Of a stretch of 26,672 nucleotides of DNA, positions 8,043-15,165 are shown piece by piece. Numbering within the stretch: the first letter of the stretch is position 1; each line of letters opens with the position of its first letter. The stretch is taken from NCBI GenBank assembly GCA_023436715.1, contig JAEZIJ010000162.1, forward strand, positions 1 through 26,672. The letters run 5' to 3'. The position numbers and the translations under genes are program-made. Source of the stretch: Acidobacteriota bacterium (GTDB taxonomy: Bacteria > Acidobacteriota > Terriglobia > Bryobacterales > Bryobacteraceae). Under the pieces are notes generated by a model, which was not told where the DNA came from, searched no databases, and saw nothing but the letters and a program-made list of their open reading frames with translations.

Positions 8043-8171
8043 TTACCGCCTGAAGCGACGTAGGTGCAATGCGAGTTCGGGTAAGGTCATCGCGAGATGC
8101 GCAGCGTCAACAGTGATTCCGAAACCCTCTCGCGCCCTCGTTGCGAACTGCTCGGCGTTGCCCGTGATCAT
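8043..8171 (-). CDS. Small ORF, 42 residues, ATGA-overlapping the upstream hypothetical gene
   Basis: On the minus strand the stop TGA of the preceding gene (8168-8170) overlaps the ATG at 8169-8171, and a 42-codon frame follows to TAA at 8043-8045. It begins MITGNAEQFATRAREGFGIT, contains DAAHLAMTLPELALHL and ends LRRFRR. It has no hydrophobic segment or Cys, and looks helical with a basic tail. The ATGA overlap and a purine-rich GAGGG immediately before the ATG suggest translational coupling. I know of no family. It could be a genuine partner protein, or a chance ORF created by the overlap. Confidence 0.4.
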   Translation of the reverse strand: MITGNAEQFATRAREGFGITVDAAHLAMTLPELALHLRRFRR

Positions 8172-8476
8172 CCCTCGACCGTCGCAGTGCCGTCGATGAA
8201 AACTGGATGTTCATCGGGGGCGAACAGTATTCGGATAAGCGCCGTCAGGATCTCGGTGCCAGCAACCACATCGATGTCTGAAAGGGAGGCTAGATACGCC
8301 GCACCGGCTTTCGCGTACCGTTCTGGCCGGTTCGTCGAGACGACATCGTAGAAGATATCCGAGTCCTCGTCCGAGATAACATGCGGCTCGGCCAAAGTGA
8401 CCTCACCGTCGCGGAATCCCAGAACGACTTGCTTTCCGATCCCGGCCTTCAGAGCTTCAACGTCGGTTAGGTCCAT
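8168..8476 (-). CDS. Hypothetical soluble acidic protein
   Basis: About 102 residues from ATG 8476 (MDLTDVEALKAGIGKQVVLG). The frame extends upstream to a TTG at 8500, but a TATGAT hexamer at 8503-8508 would start the RNA near 8496, inside that extension, so I prefer the ATG. The protein has no signal or membrane segment. The segment GKQVVLGFRDGEVTLAEPHVISDEDSDIFYDVV looks like beta strands of a small barrel-type domain, followed by a mixed segment SDIDVVAGTEILTALIRIL. I do not recognise the family and assign no function. It forms a two-gene unit with the 42-residue ORF and is transcribed towards the BamE-like gene (convergent). Confidence 0.55.
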   Translation of the reverse strand: MDLTDVEALKAGIGKQVVLGFRDGEVTLAEPHVISDEDSDIFYDVVSTNRPERYAKAGAAYLASLSDIDVVAGTEILTALIRILFAPDEHPVFIDGTATVEG

Positions 8477-8502
8477 AAAAATGTGAGTCGAGTTCAACAA
8501 CG

Positions 8503-8508
8503 ATCATA
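8503..8508 (-). promoter_or_regulatory. Putative -10 element of the hypothetical two-gene unit
   Basis: The minus strand reads TATGAT, 26 bases before the ATG at 8476. The expected RNA start is near 8496. There is no clear -35. It is reported mainly because it bears on the start choice of the gene it precedes. Confidence 0.3.
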
Positions 8509-8683
8509 TCCCTGTGACTTGTCTTGAACTCGAAGCGGTCGTGAACCGCCGTTTCATTGCATCGAGCAGGCGACGCCGCTCGAACGGTCTGCACCCGTCA
8601 CTGGCCCGGCTCGCAACTGTTACCTGCTATCAGGCAGATGCGCGGTGGGACGGCGGGGTGAGCGTCACCGCGACTGCAGCATG

Positions 8684-8692
8684 TGATATCGT
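8684..8692 (+). promoter_or_regulatory. Putative extended -10 promoter of the lipoprotein gene
   Basis: TGATATCGT (TGn plus TATCGT) lies 34 bases before the ATG at 8727. The expected RNA start is near 8699, leaving a leader of about 28 bases with a weak ribosome binding site (GGGA, 5 bases before the ATG). Confidence 0.3.
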
Positions 8693-8726
8693 CGCTGTCG
8701 GAGAATCGGTTCCCAACGGGATTGAT

Positions 8727-9569
8727 ATGAAGCCACTCCTCCTCACGTTCGTTCTGTTGTTCACTTTCTCGTGCGCGGCCAGGAGATCGCAGCGCTTGTT
8801 TCAGGTCATCCCCGCGCAGCCGAGCTACGTGCTCCAGTCCCCCGATCTGCAAAAGACTCCCTTTCCCGAGATCGCCAGCCGCTATACGCGCCTCGCCGGT
8901 GGGTGGGTGGACCTGCGCCCGGATATGGGCTTGCGGCTAGAAAAAGCCTACTTCCGGGAAGGGGCGCTGAAACACGACCTGGCGAACTACATAGGGACCG
9001 AAGTTGCCCGGTACCGCGCCGGGGCGAGCGGGCGCCTCCGGCTCGTTTCGGCGCCGTTGAGCCTTGCTGAACGGCCTAAGGAGCAGGCGCCGGTCCAGGA
9101 TCTTCTGTCCCGCTCTGTCGCGAATTGCCGTTATCACCGGTTCTTCTATCAGGTGGTCTTCACAGCCAGAGGGAACATCCGCGGTGCCGTCCTTTTGGGC
9201 GCCCGTTCCGCACAGGAACTCGAGCGGCTCGGACCGCAGTTACTTGCCGACCCCGAATCCATCTGCGGCGACGCGGGCGACCGCTGCGCTATCTTTCCGG
9301 AAGCGTGTACCGCGTCGGTGGAGATCGGGATCACGGTCAACGGCCAATCGCGGCCCGTCATCTGGGGCAGCACGCTGGCAAGCGTCATCTTCGAACAGAA
9401 TCTGGAACGGAGACGCGTGACTGGCGCGCTTACTGCGCCGTTCAATGTACAAGACGTCGAGTTGCAGCGCCTCCATGCAGGCCGCCTCACGCCAGTCAAG
9501 ATCGATACCGGCGACCCTGCCGCGCTCCGATTGGTTCTCCTACCTGGGGATTCCTTGAACTGGCGCTGA
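8727..9569 (+). CDS. Hypothetical exported lipoprotein
   Basis: 280 residues from ATG 8727. The same frame is open back to 8514, but that extension is Arg-rich and unlike a protein N-terminus, whereas at 8727 a lipoprotein signal begins: MKPLLLTFVLLFTFSCAARR, with lipid-accepting Cys at 16. The mature part has a mixed helical/strand region, three Cys-containing patches (ANCRYHRFFYQVVF, SICGDAGDRCAIFPEACTAS) that could form disulfides, and a C-terminal module ITVNGQSRPVIWGSTLASVI...LRLVLLPGDSLNW. The last part resembles C-terminal domains in capsule or exopolysaccharide accessory proteins (GfcC-like), but weakly. There is no polysaccharide gene nearby, so I leave the function open. Stop at 9567-9569. 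Confidence 0.6.
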   Translation: MKPLLLTFVLLFTFSCAARRSQRLFQVIPAQPSYVLQSPDLQKTPFPEIASRYTRLAGGWVDLRPDMGLRLEKAYFREGALKHDLANYIGTEVARYRAGASGRLRLVSAPLSLAERPKEQAPVQDLLSRSVANCRYHRFFYQVVFTARGNIRGAVLLGARSAQELERLGPQLLADPESICGDAGDRCAIFPEACTASVEIGITVNGQSRPVIWGSTLASVIFEQNLERRRVTGALTAPFNVQDVELQRLHAGRLTPVKIDTGDPAALRLVLLPGDSLNWR

Positions 9570-9710
9570 TCGGGACGGCCGCCTGTTAGCGCACGGTGGA
9601 GAATCGCGGTCTCGCCGGTAGCGGCAAGCGCCCCGGAGGCCGCCAATAGCGCGAGGATAGGTGCGAATCGTATCGTAGCGTTAACCTCAGATTGTAACGA
9701 TCTGGATCCC

Positions 9711-10250
9711 ATGAAAGTATTCACGATCGGGCATTCGACGCGGACCTTGCCGGAACTGGCCGAACTGCTGAGAGAGCACGGCATACGGCGGCTGGTGGAC
9801 GTCAGGACCGTTCCGCGGTCGCGCCACAATCCTCAATTCAACGCCGAAACGCTGCCGGAAGCGCTGCGGCGCGAAGGGATCGAGTACACGCACCTCAAGG
9901 AACTGGGCGGCCTGCGGCACGCACGCAAGGATTCGCCGAACGCGGGCTGGCGCAACGCGTCCTTCCGCGGATTTGCGGACTACATGGCCACCGCGGAGTT
10001 CGAATCCGGAGTCGCAAAGCTGCTGAGCCTGGCGGAACGGGAACCGGCGGCCATCATGTGCGCCGAGGCGGTGCCGTGGCGTTGCCACCGGTCGTTGATC
10101 TCGGATGCCCTGCTTGCGCGCGGAGTGCAGGTACAGCACATCACGGGGCGCGGGCAGGCCCAGCCACACTCGCTCACCTCTTTCGCGCGCATCGCTGGGG
10201 GACGCGTGACGTATCCTCCGGAAAATCTCGAACTCGGGCTCAGTGAGTGA
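9711..10250 (+). CDS. DUF488 domain-containing protein
   Basis: A 179-residue cytoplasmic protein of the DUF488 family. Diagnostic features are the N-terminal FTIGHSTRTLPELAELL (4-20), DVRTVPRSRHNPQFN (30-44), KELGGLRH, and the conserved CAEAVPWRCHRSLISDAL (117-134), which in relatives reads CAE-x-(D/A)P-x-x-CHR. The biochemical role of this family is not established; the Cys/Arg/His cluster suggests a small enzyme or nucleotide-related function. The ATG at 9711 has no good ribosome binding site. The next gene starts 6 bases after the stop, so read-through into it is possible, but a TATAAT lies in the junction. Confidence 0.88.
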   Translation: MKVFTIGHSTRTLPELAELLREHGIRRLVDVRTVPRSRHNPQFNAETLPEALRREGIEYTHLKELGGLRHARKDSPNAGWRNASFRGFADYMATAEFESGVAKLLSLAEREPAAIMCAEAVPWRCHRSLISDALLARGVQVQHITGRGQAQPHSLTSFARIAGGRVTYPPENLELGLSE

Positions 10251-10252
10251 CC

Positions 10253-10258
10253 TATAAT
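10253..10258 (+). promoter_or_regulatory. Consensus -10 (TATAAT) overlapping the annotated ATG of the binding-protein gene
   Basis: TATAAT at 10253-10258 shares its last two bases with the first ATG of the next gene (10257). Seven bases downstream is an in-frame GTG (10266), which would be the first codon of a leaderless RNA. This argues that the GTG, not the ATG, is used when this promoter is active. Confidence 0.5.
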
Positions 10259-11129
10259 GCAGACTGTGAGTGGACGGAACCTTGTTGCGCTGGTAATCGC
10301 GGCGGCAGTGCTGGCGGGGTGCTCCCGGCCGCAGCGGCCCCTCACGGTCGGCGCGAAAGATTCCACCGAACAGGCGATCCTGGCCGAAATTGTGGCGCAG
10401 CATCTGGAGAAGAAGCTTCAGATGACGGTCGAGCGGCAAACCGGAATGGGCAACACACTGATGGCGCACCAGGCGCTCATTTCGGGCCAGATCGACGTGT
10501 ACCCGGAATATGCGGGCGCGGCGATCGCGGTGGTACTGAAGCTCGAACCGATCCCCGATGCCGATATCGCGCAGGAGCGCGTGAAGCGGGAATATGTCGC
10601 GCAGCACCTGGTATGGATGGACCCGCTCGGTTTCGACCGCAAATTCGTCATGGTCGCCGGGACGGGCGATGCGAGCAAGGTGACCACGCTGAGTGAAGCG
10701 GCCCAGTACAGGCCGGGCTGGACACTCGGCATCGGGCACGAGTTCATGGACCGGCCGGGCGGTTACGCGACGCTGATGAGAATCTACAATCTGCCGGTGA
10801 ACGGGCCGCCGAAGATCATCGAGTTCCGCGGCACGTACCCTGCGCTTGCGGCCAGGCAGGTCACGCTGGTTGCCGGCAACGCCACCGATGGCATGCTGGG
10901 CGGCGCGGGTTACAAGGTGCTTCGTGACGACCGGCAAGCCTTTCCTCCGGACCCTGCCGCCCTGGTGGCGCGTGCCGCATCGCTTCAGGAGCATCCGGGG
11001 ATGAGGGAGGCCCTGGACCAGCTTGCGGGCAAGTTCCCGGATGCGACGATGCGGAAGTTGAACTATGAGGTGGACGGGCGGCGCCGGCCGGTAGCAGAAG
11101 TCGCGCGGGAGTTCTTGGCGGGGCTGTAG
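10257..11129 (+). CDS. Glycine betaine/choline-type ABC transporter substrate-binding lipoprotein (OpuAC/OsmF family)
   Basis: 290 residues from ATG 10257 or 287 from GTG 10266, which is better placed relative to the TATAAT. A lipoprotein signal with lipobox VLAGC puts the acylated Cys at 22. The mature part starts LTVGAKDSTEQAILAEIVAQHLEKK, the usual beginning of QAT-family binding proteins, and continues MGNTLMAHQALISGQIDVYPEYAGAA and FDRKFVMVAGTGDA. It should bind a quaternary ammonium compound or similar osmolyte in the periplasm. No permease or ATPase of that family is encoded next to it: upstream is DUF488 and downstream the B12 operon. It is an orphan receptor that must use a transporter encoded elsewhere, or serve as a stand-alone sensor. 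Ligand identity is not readable here. Confidence 0.85.
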   Translation: MQTVSGRNLVALVIAAAVLAGCSRPQRPLTVGAKDSTEQAILAEIVAQHLEKKLQMTVERQTGMGNTLMAHQALISGQIDVYPEYAGAAIAVVLKLEPIPDADIAQERVKREYVAQHLVWMDPLGFDRKFVMVAGTGDASKVTTLSEAAQYRPGWTLGIGHEFMDRPGGYATLMRIYNLPVNGPPKIIEFRGTYPALAARQVTLVAGNATDGMLGGAGYKVLRDDRQAFPPDPAALVARAASLQEHPGMREALDQLAGKFPDATMRKLNYEVDGRRRPVAEVAREFLAGL

Positions 11130-11139
11130 GCGGGTTCTC

Positions 11140-11148
11140 TGCTATACT
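11140..11148 (+). promoter_or_regulatory. Extended -10 promoter of the B12 uptake operon
   Basis: TGCTATACT (TG, one base, TATACT) lies just after the preceding stop codon. The expected RNA start is about 11154-11156, exactly where the first hairpin of the riboswitch begins (GGTTG at 11155-11159 pairing with CAACC at 11169-11173). There is no plausible -35 at 16-18 bases. Confidence 0.6.
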
Positions 11149-11154
11149 CAACGT

Positions 11155-11365
11155 GGTTGTCCTAGAGGCAACCCTCACTTACAACGAGGAATGAACGGGA
11201 AGGCGGTGAGAATCCGCCACTGCCCCGCAACTGTAAGCGGCAGGTACGGCTGTTCGGCCACTGCGAAAGCGGGAAGGCCGGGCAACCCAACCTCAGGGAT
11301 ACGCCGAAGCCGCGAGTCAGGAGACCGGTTCCTCGTCGATGAGAACTTCGTTCCGAGGGAGAACG
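11155..11365 (+). ncRNA. Cobalamin (B12) riboswitch with expression platform
   Basis: The leader of the B12 operon carries the conserved cobalamin aptamer: GGGAA and a GGCGG/CCGCC hairpin (11198-11219), the near-invariant GCCCCGCAACTGTAAGCGG (11222-11240), GGCCACTG, GGGAAGGC and the terminal GAGTCAGGAGACC. A 7-base-pair closing helix is possible between CGAGGAA (11185-11191) and TTCCTCG (11329-11335). Downstream, the ribosome binding site GAGGGAG (11355-11361) lies in the loop of a CGTTC/GAACG hairpin (11349-11365), and can alternatively pair with 11329-11335. There is no terminator-like U-tract before the ATG at 11370, so control is probably at translation: high cobalamin should lower receptor synthesis. 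The aptamer identity is firm; the switching pairs are inference. Confidence 0.93.
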
Positions 11366-11369
11366 TCTC

Positions 11370-13553
11370 ATGCACCACGCGAGATTTCTTCTGTTTGCCA
11401 GCTCTCTTCTGTTTCCGGTGGGTATCGCTTTCGGCGCCGACGGCGTCGTGGTAGACCCTTCCGGACGTCCCATTCCCAATGCCCGCATCGAGTGTGCGGG
11501 CCAGTTCACAACCACCGGGGTTGACGGGCGATATTCGCTCCCGAAAATCGAACGGTGCGAGGCCGCGGTTTCCGCCGCGGGCTTTCAAACAATTCACGTA
11601 CAACTTGTTTCGGGCGCGCACATCGAGCTTCCGGTCGCGGGGCTGAGCGAGCGCGTAGTGGTTTCGGCCACGCGGCGGGAGACCACCGTCGAGGAAGCCG
11701 GGGTAGCGGCCAGCATCGTGAGCCGCACGGAACTCAGTGAGAGGCAGTTCCCGATCCTCGGCGACGTGCTGCGCGAAGTGCCAGGGCTACAGGTGGCGCG
11801 TTACGGCCGTCCGGGGAGCCTGACGGAAGTTTTCGCGCGCGGCGGCCAGCGCACGGGCACGCTGGTGATGGTGGACGGCATTGCGGTGAACGACCCCGGC
11901 GGAGAAATCAACCTCGCCGGATTCACTTCAGGCGCGCTGGATCACGTCGAGGTGGTGCGCGGGCCGGAAAGCGCGCTGTTCGGCGCCGAGGCGTCGTCGG
12001 CCGTCGTCCAGGTTTTCACGCGGCGCGGCGATCCGGAATCCACGCGGCCGCACGGTTCCGTTTCCTACGAGCGCGGCAGTTTCCAGACCGACCGCTGGAT
12101 GGCAAACCTCACAGGGGGCTCGGGCGCGCGGTTCGATTACGCGCTCGGAGCCGAGCAGTTCCACACCGTGGGCGAGTACCAGAACGACTACTTCCGAAAC
12201 ACGAGCGGCACGGCGAACGCAGGGTTCCGCATTTCGCCATCGACGCAGGTGCGCGGCGTGTTCCGCAGCTTCGATTCCATGCTGGGCACGCCGAACCAGG
12301 TGGCTTACCACATCTACAATCTCAGCGCCAGCGAGGCCACGCGCGACACGGTGGCGGGGTTGAGACTTGAGGATGTGAGGGGCCGCAATTTCGTACAGCA
12401 GGTCTCGTTCAGCTATCACCGCTCGCACGATCTGTTCGTCGATAACGGAATGGAATACAACGTCGCCGCGCTCGTGCGCGACACAACGAAGCCGGTGCCC
12501 CGCACGTACTTCGAGGGATTGGTGGACCCGGGCACGACGCCGCCGCCCGGCTTGCGACTGGTGAAGCAATCCATGCTGCCCTACCCCTCCGACCCGTATC
12601 TGAGCCTGACGTCGCGCAAGGATTTCGGCTACCAGGGCACGCTGACGCACTCCGGCGGCGCAACGGTATTCGGGTACGAGTTCGAGCGGCAGAATGGCGA
12701 CATCACGGGGCACGATGTGAACCGCGACAACCATGGGCTGTTCGTACACGAGCAGGTAGTGGTGGCCCGGCGGCTGTTTCTCTCGGGCGGCATGCGGCTG
12801 GAACGCAACAGCGCGTTCGGCACGAAGCTGACCCCGCGGGGAGCCGTGAGCTATCGCGTTGCGGGATCGACCTATTTGCGGGCAAGCGCCGGAGTGGGCA
12901 TCACGGAGCCGAGCCTGCTCCAGAACTTTGCACGCGATCCGTGGTTCGTGGGGAACCCGGACCTGAGGCCGGAAAAGACCACCAGCTACGACGCCGGCGT
13001 TGTCCAGGAGTTTTTCGGCAGGAGGCTGCGGACCGAGGTCTCGGCATTCGCGAATTCGTTCCGCGACCTGATCACGTTCGCATTCACCCAGACGCCTTCT
13101 ACGTGGCAGAATATCGAGGCGAGCCGCGCGCGCGGATTCGAGTTCACGGCCCAGGGACGCGTGGCCTCGTGGATATCGTTAAACGGAAACTACACGCGAA
13201 TGTGGACGCGCATCACGAAGTCGAGTTCGCCGAACGCCTTGTTCAACGGCACGGGGCAGGAACTGCCGCGGCGGCCGGGGAATTCCGGCGCCGCTTCGGT
13301 CACGCTCACGCCGCGGCGGTGGACGTTGCAAGCTGGCGCGGTGCTGGTCGGGGAGCGGCAGGATACCGACATGTTCGGGGTGACTCGCAATCGCGGGTAC
13401 CAGAACGTGTACGCTTCCGGCTCGCTCCGGGTGCATCGCAACGTAGTCCCATTCGTGCGCGTCGAGAACCTATTGAACGACCGGTACGAGGAAATCCTGG
13501 GCTACCCGGCACTCTCGCGCGGTGTGCATGGAGGGTTGCGGCTGGAATGGTGA
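11370..13553 (+). CDS. btuB: TonB-dependent receptor for cobalamin (BtuB-like) with N-terminal regulatory-like domain
   Basis: A 727-residue outer-membrane receptor. A signal peptide (about 1-22, ending GIAFG) precedes a carboxypeptidase-regulatory-like beta domain (about 23-90: GVVVDPSGRPIPNARIEC, TTGVDGRYSLPKIE). Then comes the TonB plug (about 95-210) with VVVSATRRETTVEEAG, LREVPGLQV, VMVDGIAVNDPGG and the plug end VEVVRGPESALFGAEASSAVVQVFTRRG. The remainder is the 22-strand barrel, including an FxGNPDLRPEKTTSYDAG motif, ending in a strand GGLRLEW. E. coli BtuB lacks the N-terminal extra domain; such domains are common in Acidobacteriota and Bacteroidota receptors. Cobalamin specificity is inferred from the riboswitch in its leader and the BtuFCD genes behind it. 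The ribosome binding site GAGGGAG lies 8 bases before the ATG. The last codons overlap btuF by 7 bases. Confidence 0.92.
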   Translation: MHHARFLLFASSLLFPVGIAFGADGVVVDPSGRPIPNARIECAGQFTTTGVDGRYSLPKIERCEAAVSAAGFQTIHVQLVSGAHIELPVAGLSERVVVSATRRETTVEEAGVAASIVSRTELSERQFPILGDVLREVPGLQVARYGRPGSLTEVFARGGQRTGTLVMVDGIAVNDPGGEINLAGFTSGALDHVEVVRGPESALFGAEASSAVVQVFTRRGDPESTRPHGSVSYERGSFQTDRWMANLTGGSGARFDYALGAEQFHTVGEYQNDYFRNTSGTANAGFRISPSTQVRGVFRSFDSMLGTPNQVAYHIYNLSASEATRDTVAGLRLEDVRGRNFVQQVSFSYHRSHDLFVDNGMEYNVAALVRDTTKPVPRTYFEGLVDPGTTPPPGLRLVKQSMLPYPSDPYLSLTSRKDFGYQGTLTHSGGATVFGYEFERQNGDITGHDVNRDNHGLFVHEQVVVARRLFLSGGMRLERNSAFGTKLTPRGAVSYRVAGSTYLRASAGVGITEPSLLQNFARDPWFVGNPDLRPEKTTSYDAGVVQEFFGRRLRTEVSAFANSFRDLITFAFTQTPSTWQNIEASRARGFEFTAQGRVASWISLNGNYTRMWTRITKSSSPNALFNGTGQELPRRPGNSGAASVTLTPRRWTLQAGAVLVGERQDTDMFGVTRNRGYQNVYASGSLRVHRNVVPFVRVENLLNDRYEEILGYPALSRGVHGGLRLEW

Positions 13554-14401
13554 AGCGCTTTTTGTGCGCGGCGTTCGTCCCGGCGGTGCTGTTGGCCGCC
13601 GGGCCCGCGCGCATTATCTCCACCTCGCCGAGCATCACCGAAATGCTGTACGCGATGGGTCTCGGCGACCGCGTGGCGGGCGTGACGACGTTCTGCCATT
13701 ACCCGCCCGAAGCGGCGCGCAAGCCGAAAATCGGCAACTATCTTCAGCCGAACCTGGAAGTGATCGCTGCGCTAAGGCCGGACCTGGTGATAGCCGAAAT
13801 CAGCGGCGTGCGGCAGGCGGTGCGGTTTTCGGCGGCAGGAGCGAAGGTGGTCGAGGTGGATGACGGAACCATCGCGGGCATCTACGATTCGATTGCCCGA
13901 ATCGGCAAAGCAACCGGATCGCAGGTGGCTGCGAGCGCGCTCGCCGGGCGGATTCGCGGATCGCTGGACGAGGTGCGCCAGCGCACGGCGAAGCTGCCCC
14001 CGCGCCGGGTTGTGTTCGTAGTCGGGCGCGCGCCGGGGACGCTCACGGAACTGGTTGTCGCGGGCAAGGGATCGTATCTTGAAGAGGTGATGGCGCTGGC
14101 GGGCGGCAGGAATATTTTCGGCGATACGATCGCGCAGTATTCGAAAGTGACCGCCGAGGAGTTGCTGGCGAGGAACCCGGAAGTGATCGTCGACATGGGC
14201 GAGATGGCCGAAACCGCCGGCGTCACCGATCGGGCCAAACGAGCGGTTGTGGCGCTGTGGAGCAGGTATCCTTCGCTCGCGGCGGTCAAGCAGAAGCGAG
14301 TGTTCGCGGTAGCATCGGACATCTTCGTCGTCCCCGGCCCTCGGGTGGTGGATGCAGCGCGCGAGTTCGCCAGGATGTTGCATCCGGAGGCCGGTATTTG
14401 A
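13547..14401 (+). CDS. btuF: Periplasmic cobalamin-binding protein (BtuF-like)
   Basis: 284 residues. The ATG lies within ATGGTGA, whose TGA ends the receptor gene, so the two are translationally coupled. The frame is open far upstream inside the receptor gene, but the signal peptide MVKRFLCAAFVPAVLLAAG fixes the start. The mature protein shows the class III binding-protein pattern: RIISTSPSITEMLYAMGLGDRVAG (22-45), VTTFCHYPPEA (47-57), LEVIAALRPDLVIAE, a connecting long helix (about 105-140), then the second lobe with GKGSYLEEVMALAGGRNIF and ELLARNPEVIVD. It delivers cobalamin to the BtuCD importer encoded next. It is soluble rather than a lipoprotein, as no lipobox is present. Confidence 0.9.
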   Translation: MVKRFLCAAFVPAVLLAAGPARIISTSPSITEMLYAMGLGDRVAGVTTFCHYPPEAARKPKIGNYLQPNLEVIAALRPDLVIAEISGVRQAVRFSAAGAKVVEVDDGTIAGIYDSIARIGKATGSQVAASALAGRIRGSLDEVRQRTAKLPPRRVVFVVGRAPGTLTELVVAGKGSYLEEVMALAGGRNIFGDTIAQYSKVTAEELLARNPEVIVDMGEMAETAGVTDRAKRAVVALWSRYPSLAAVKQKRVFAVASDIFVVPGPRVVDAAREFARMLHPEAGI

Positions 14402-15165
14402 GCCTCTACTCGCTCCGCGAAGTCGGCATGCGCTACAACGGCGCCCAGGTGCTTGACGGCGCGAGTCTTGAATTTCCCGAAGGGCAGTTCGTGGGCGTCG
14501 CGGGACCGAACGGCGCGGGCAAATCGACGCTGCTCGGCATCATGGCGGGCCTGCGGCCAGGCTACTCCGGAAAGTGCGAATACTCCGGCAGGGAAGTTTT
14601 GCGATGGCCTCGCCGCGGCTTCGCGCGCGAGGTCTGCTTCCTGCCGCAAAGCCTGAAAATGGAATTCCCGTTCACGGCGGAGCAGGTGGTTCTGATGGGA
14701 CGCACTCCGCACTGTGACGGCCTGTTCGAATCTCCGGACGACTGGAGCGCGGTGGAACGCGCGATGGCGACGACCGACACGCTGCCGTTCCGAGGGCGCG
14801 ACTTCCGTTCGCTGAGCGGTGGAGAGCGCCAGAGAGTGATTCTGGCATCGGCGGTGGCGCAACAGCCACGAACGCTGCTGCTCGACGAGCCCACGACTTA
14901 TCTCGACATCAAGTACCAGGTAGCGATTTACCGCCTGTTGCGCGACCTGAGCCGTAAGGGACTGCTGGTGGTGGCGGTCACGCACGATCTGAATCTGGCG
15001 GCGAGCTTCGCCGATCGTATTGTGCTGCTGCACGGTGGGCGGGTGGCGGCGGATGCCGCGCCGTGCGAGGTGCTGGCGCCGGAGATGATCATGCGCGTGT
15101 TCGGCGTGCGGTCTGAAGTCGAGCGCGGGCCGGGCGGCAAGCCGTGGATCGTGTATGGAGAATAA
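14398..15165 (+). CDS. btuD: Cobalamin ABC importer ATPase (BtuD-like)
   Basis: 255 residues from a TTG at 14398 that overlaps the btuF stop by 4 bases. A GGAGG ribosome binding site at 14386-14390, 7 bases upstream, decides this unusual start. Walker A GPNGAGKST is at 36-44, the Q-loop is in CFLPQSLKMEF, the signature LSGGERQR is at 139-146, Walker B LLLDEPT is at 160-166 and the switch His is in VTHDLNL (H196). These features mark a FecCD-type importer ATPase, which pairs with the permease encoded next. The C-terminal part (ADAAPCEVLAPEMIMRVFGVRSEV) is typical of siderophore/B12 ATPases. It works at the cytoplasmic face, powering transport of BtuF-bound cobalamin. Confidence 0.92.
   Translation: MSLYSLREVGMRYNGAQVLDGASLEFPEGQFVGVAGPNGAGKSTLLGIMAGLRPGYSGKCEYSGREVLRWPRRGFAREVCFLPQSLKMEFPFTAEQVVLMGRTPHCDGLFESPDDWSAVERAMATTDTLPFRGRDFRSLSGGERQRVILASAVAQQPRTLLLDEPTTYLDIKYQVAIYRLLRDLSRKGLLVVAVTHDLNLAASFADRIVLLHGGRVAADAAPCEVLAPEMIMRVFGVRSEVERGPGGKPWIVYGE

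Noticed and set aside
8500..8500. TTG as start of the hypothetical acidic protein
   Set aside because: It lies at or before the RNA start expected from the TATGAT at 8503-8508; the in-frame ATG at 8476 is more likely.
8514..8726. Upstream extension of the lipoprotein reading frame
   Set aside because: Arg-rich and without a ribosome binding site; a lipoprotein signal peptide starts at 8727.
11155..11369. Intrinsic terminator as expression platform of the riboswitch
   Set aside because: Hairpins are present but no U-tract follows; the site-sequestering structures point to translational control.
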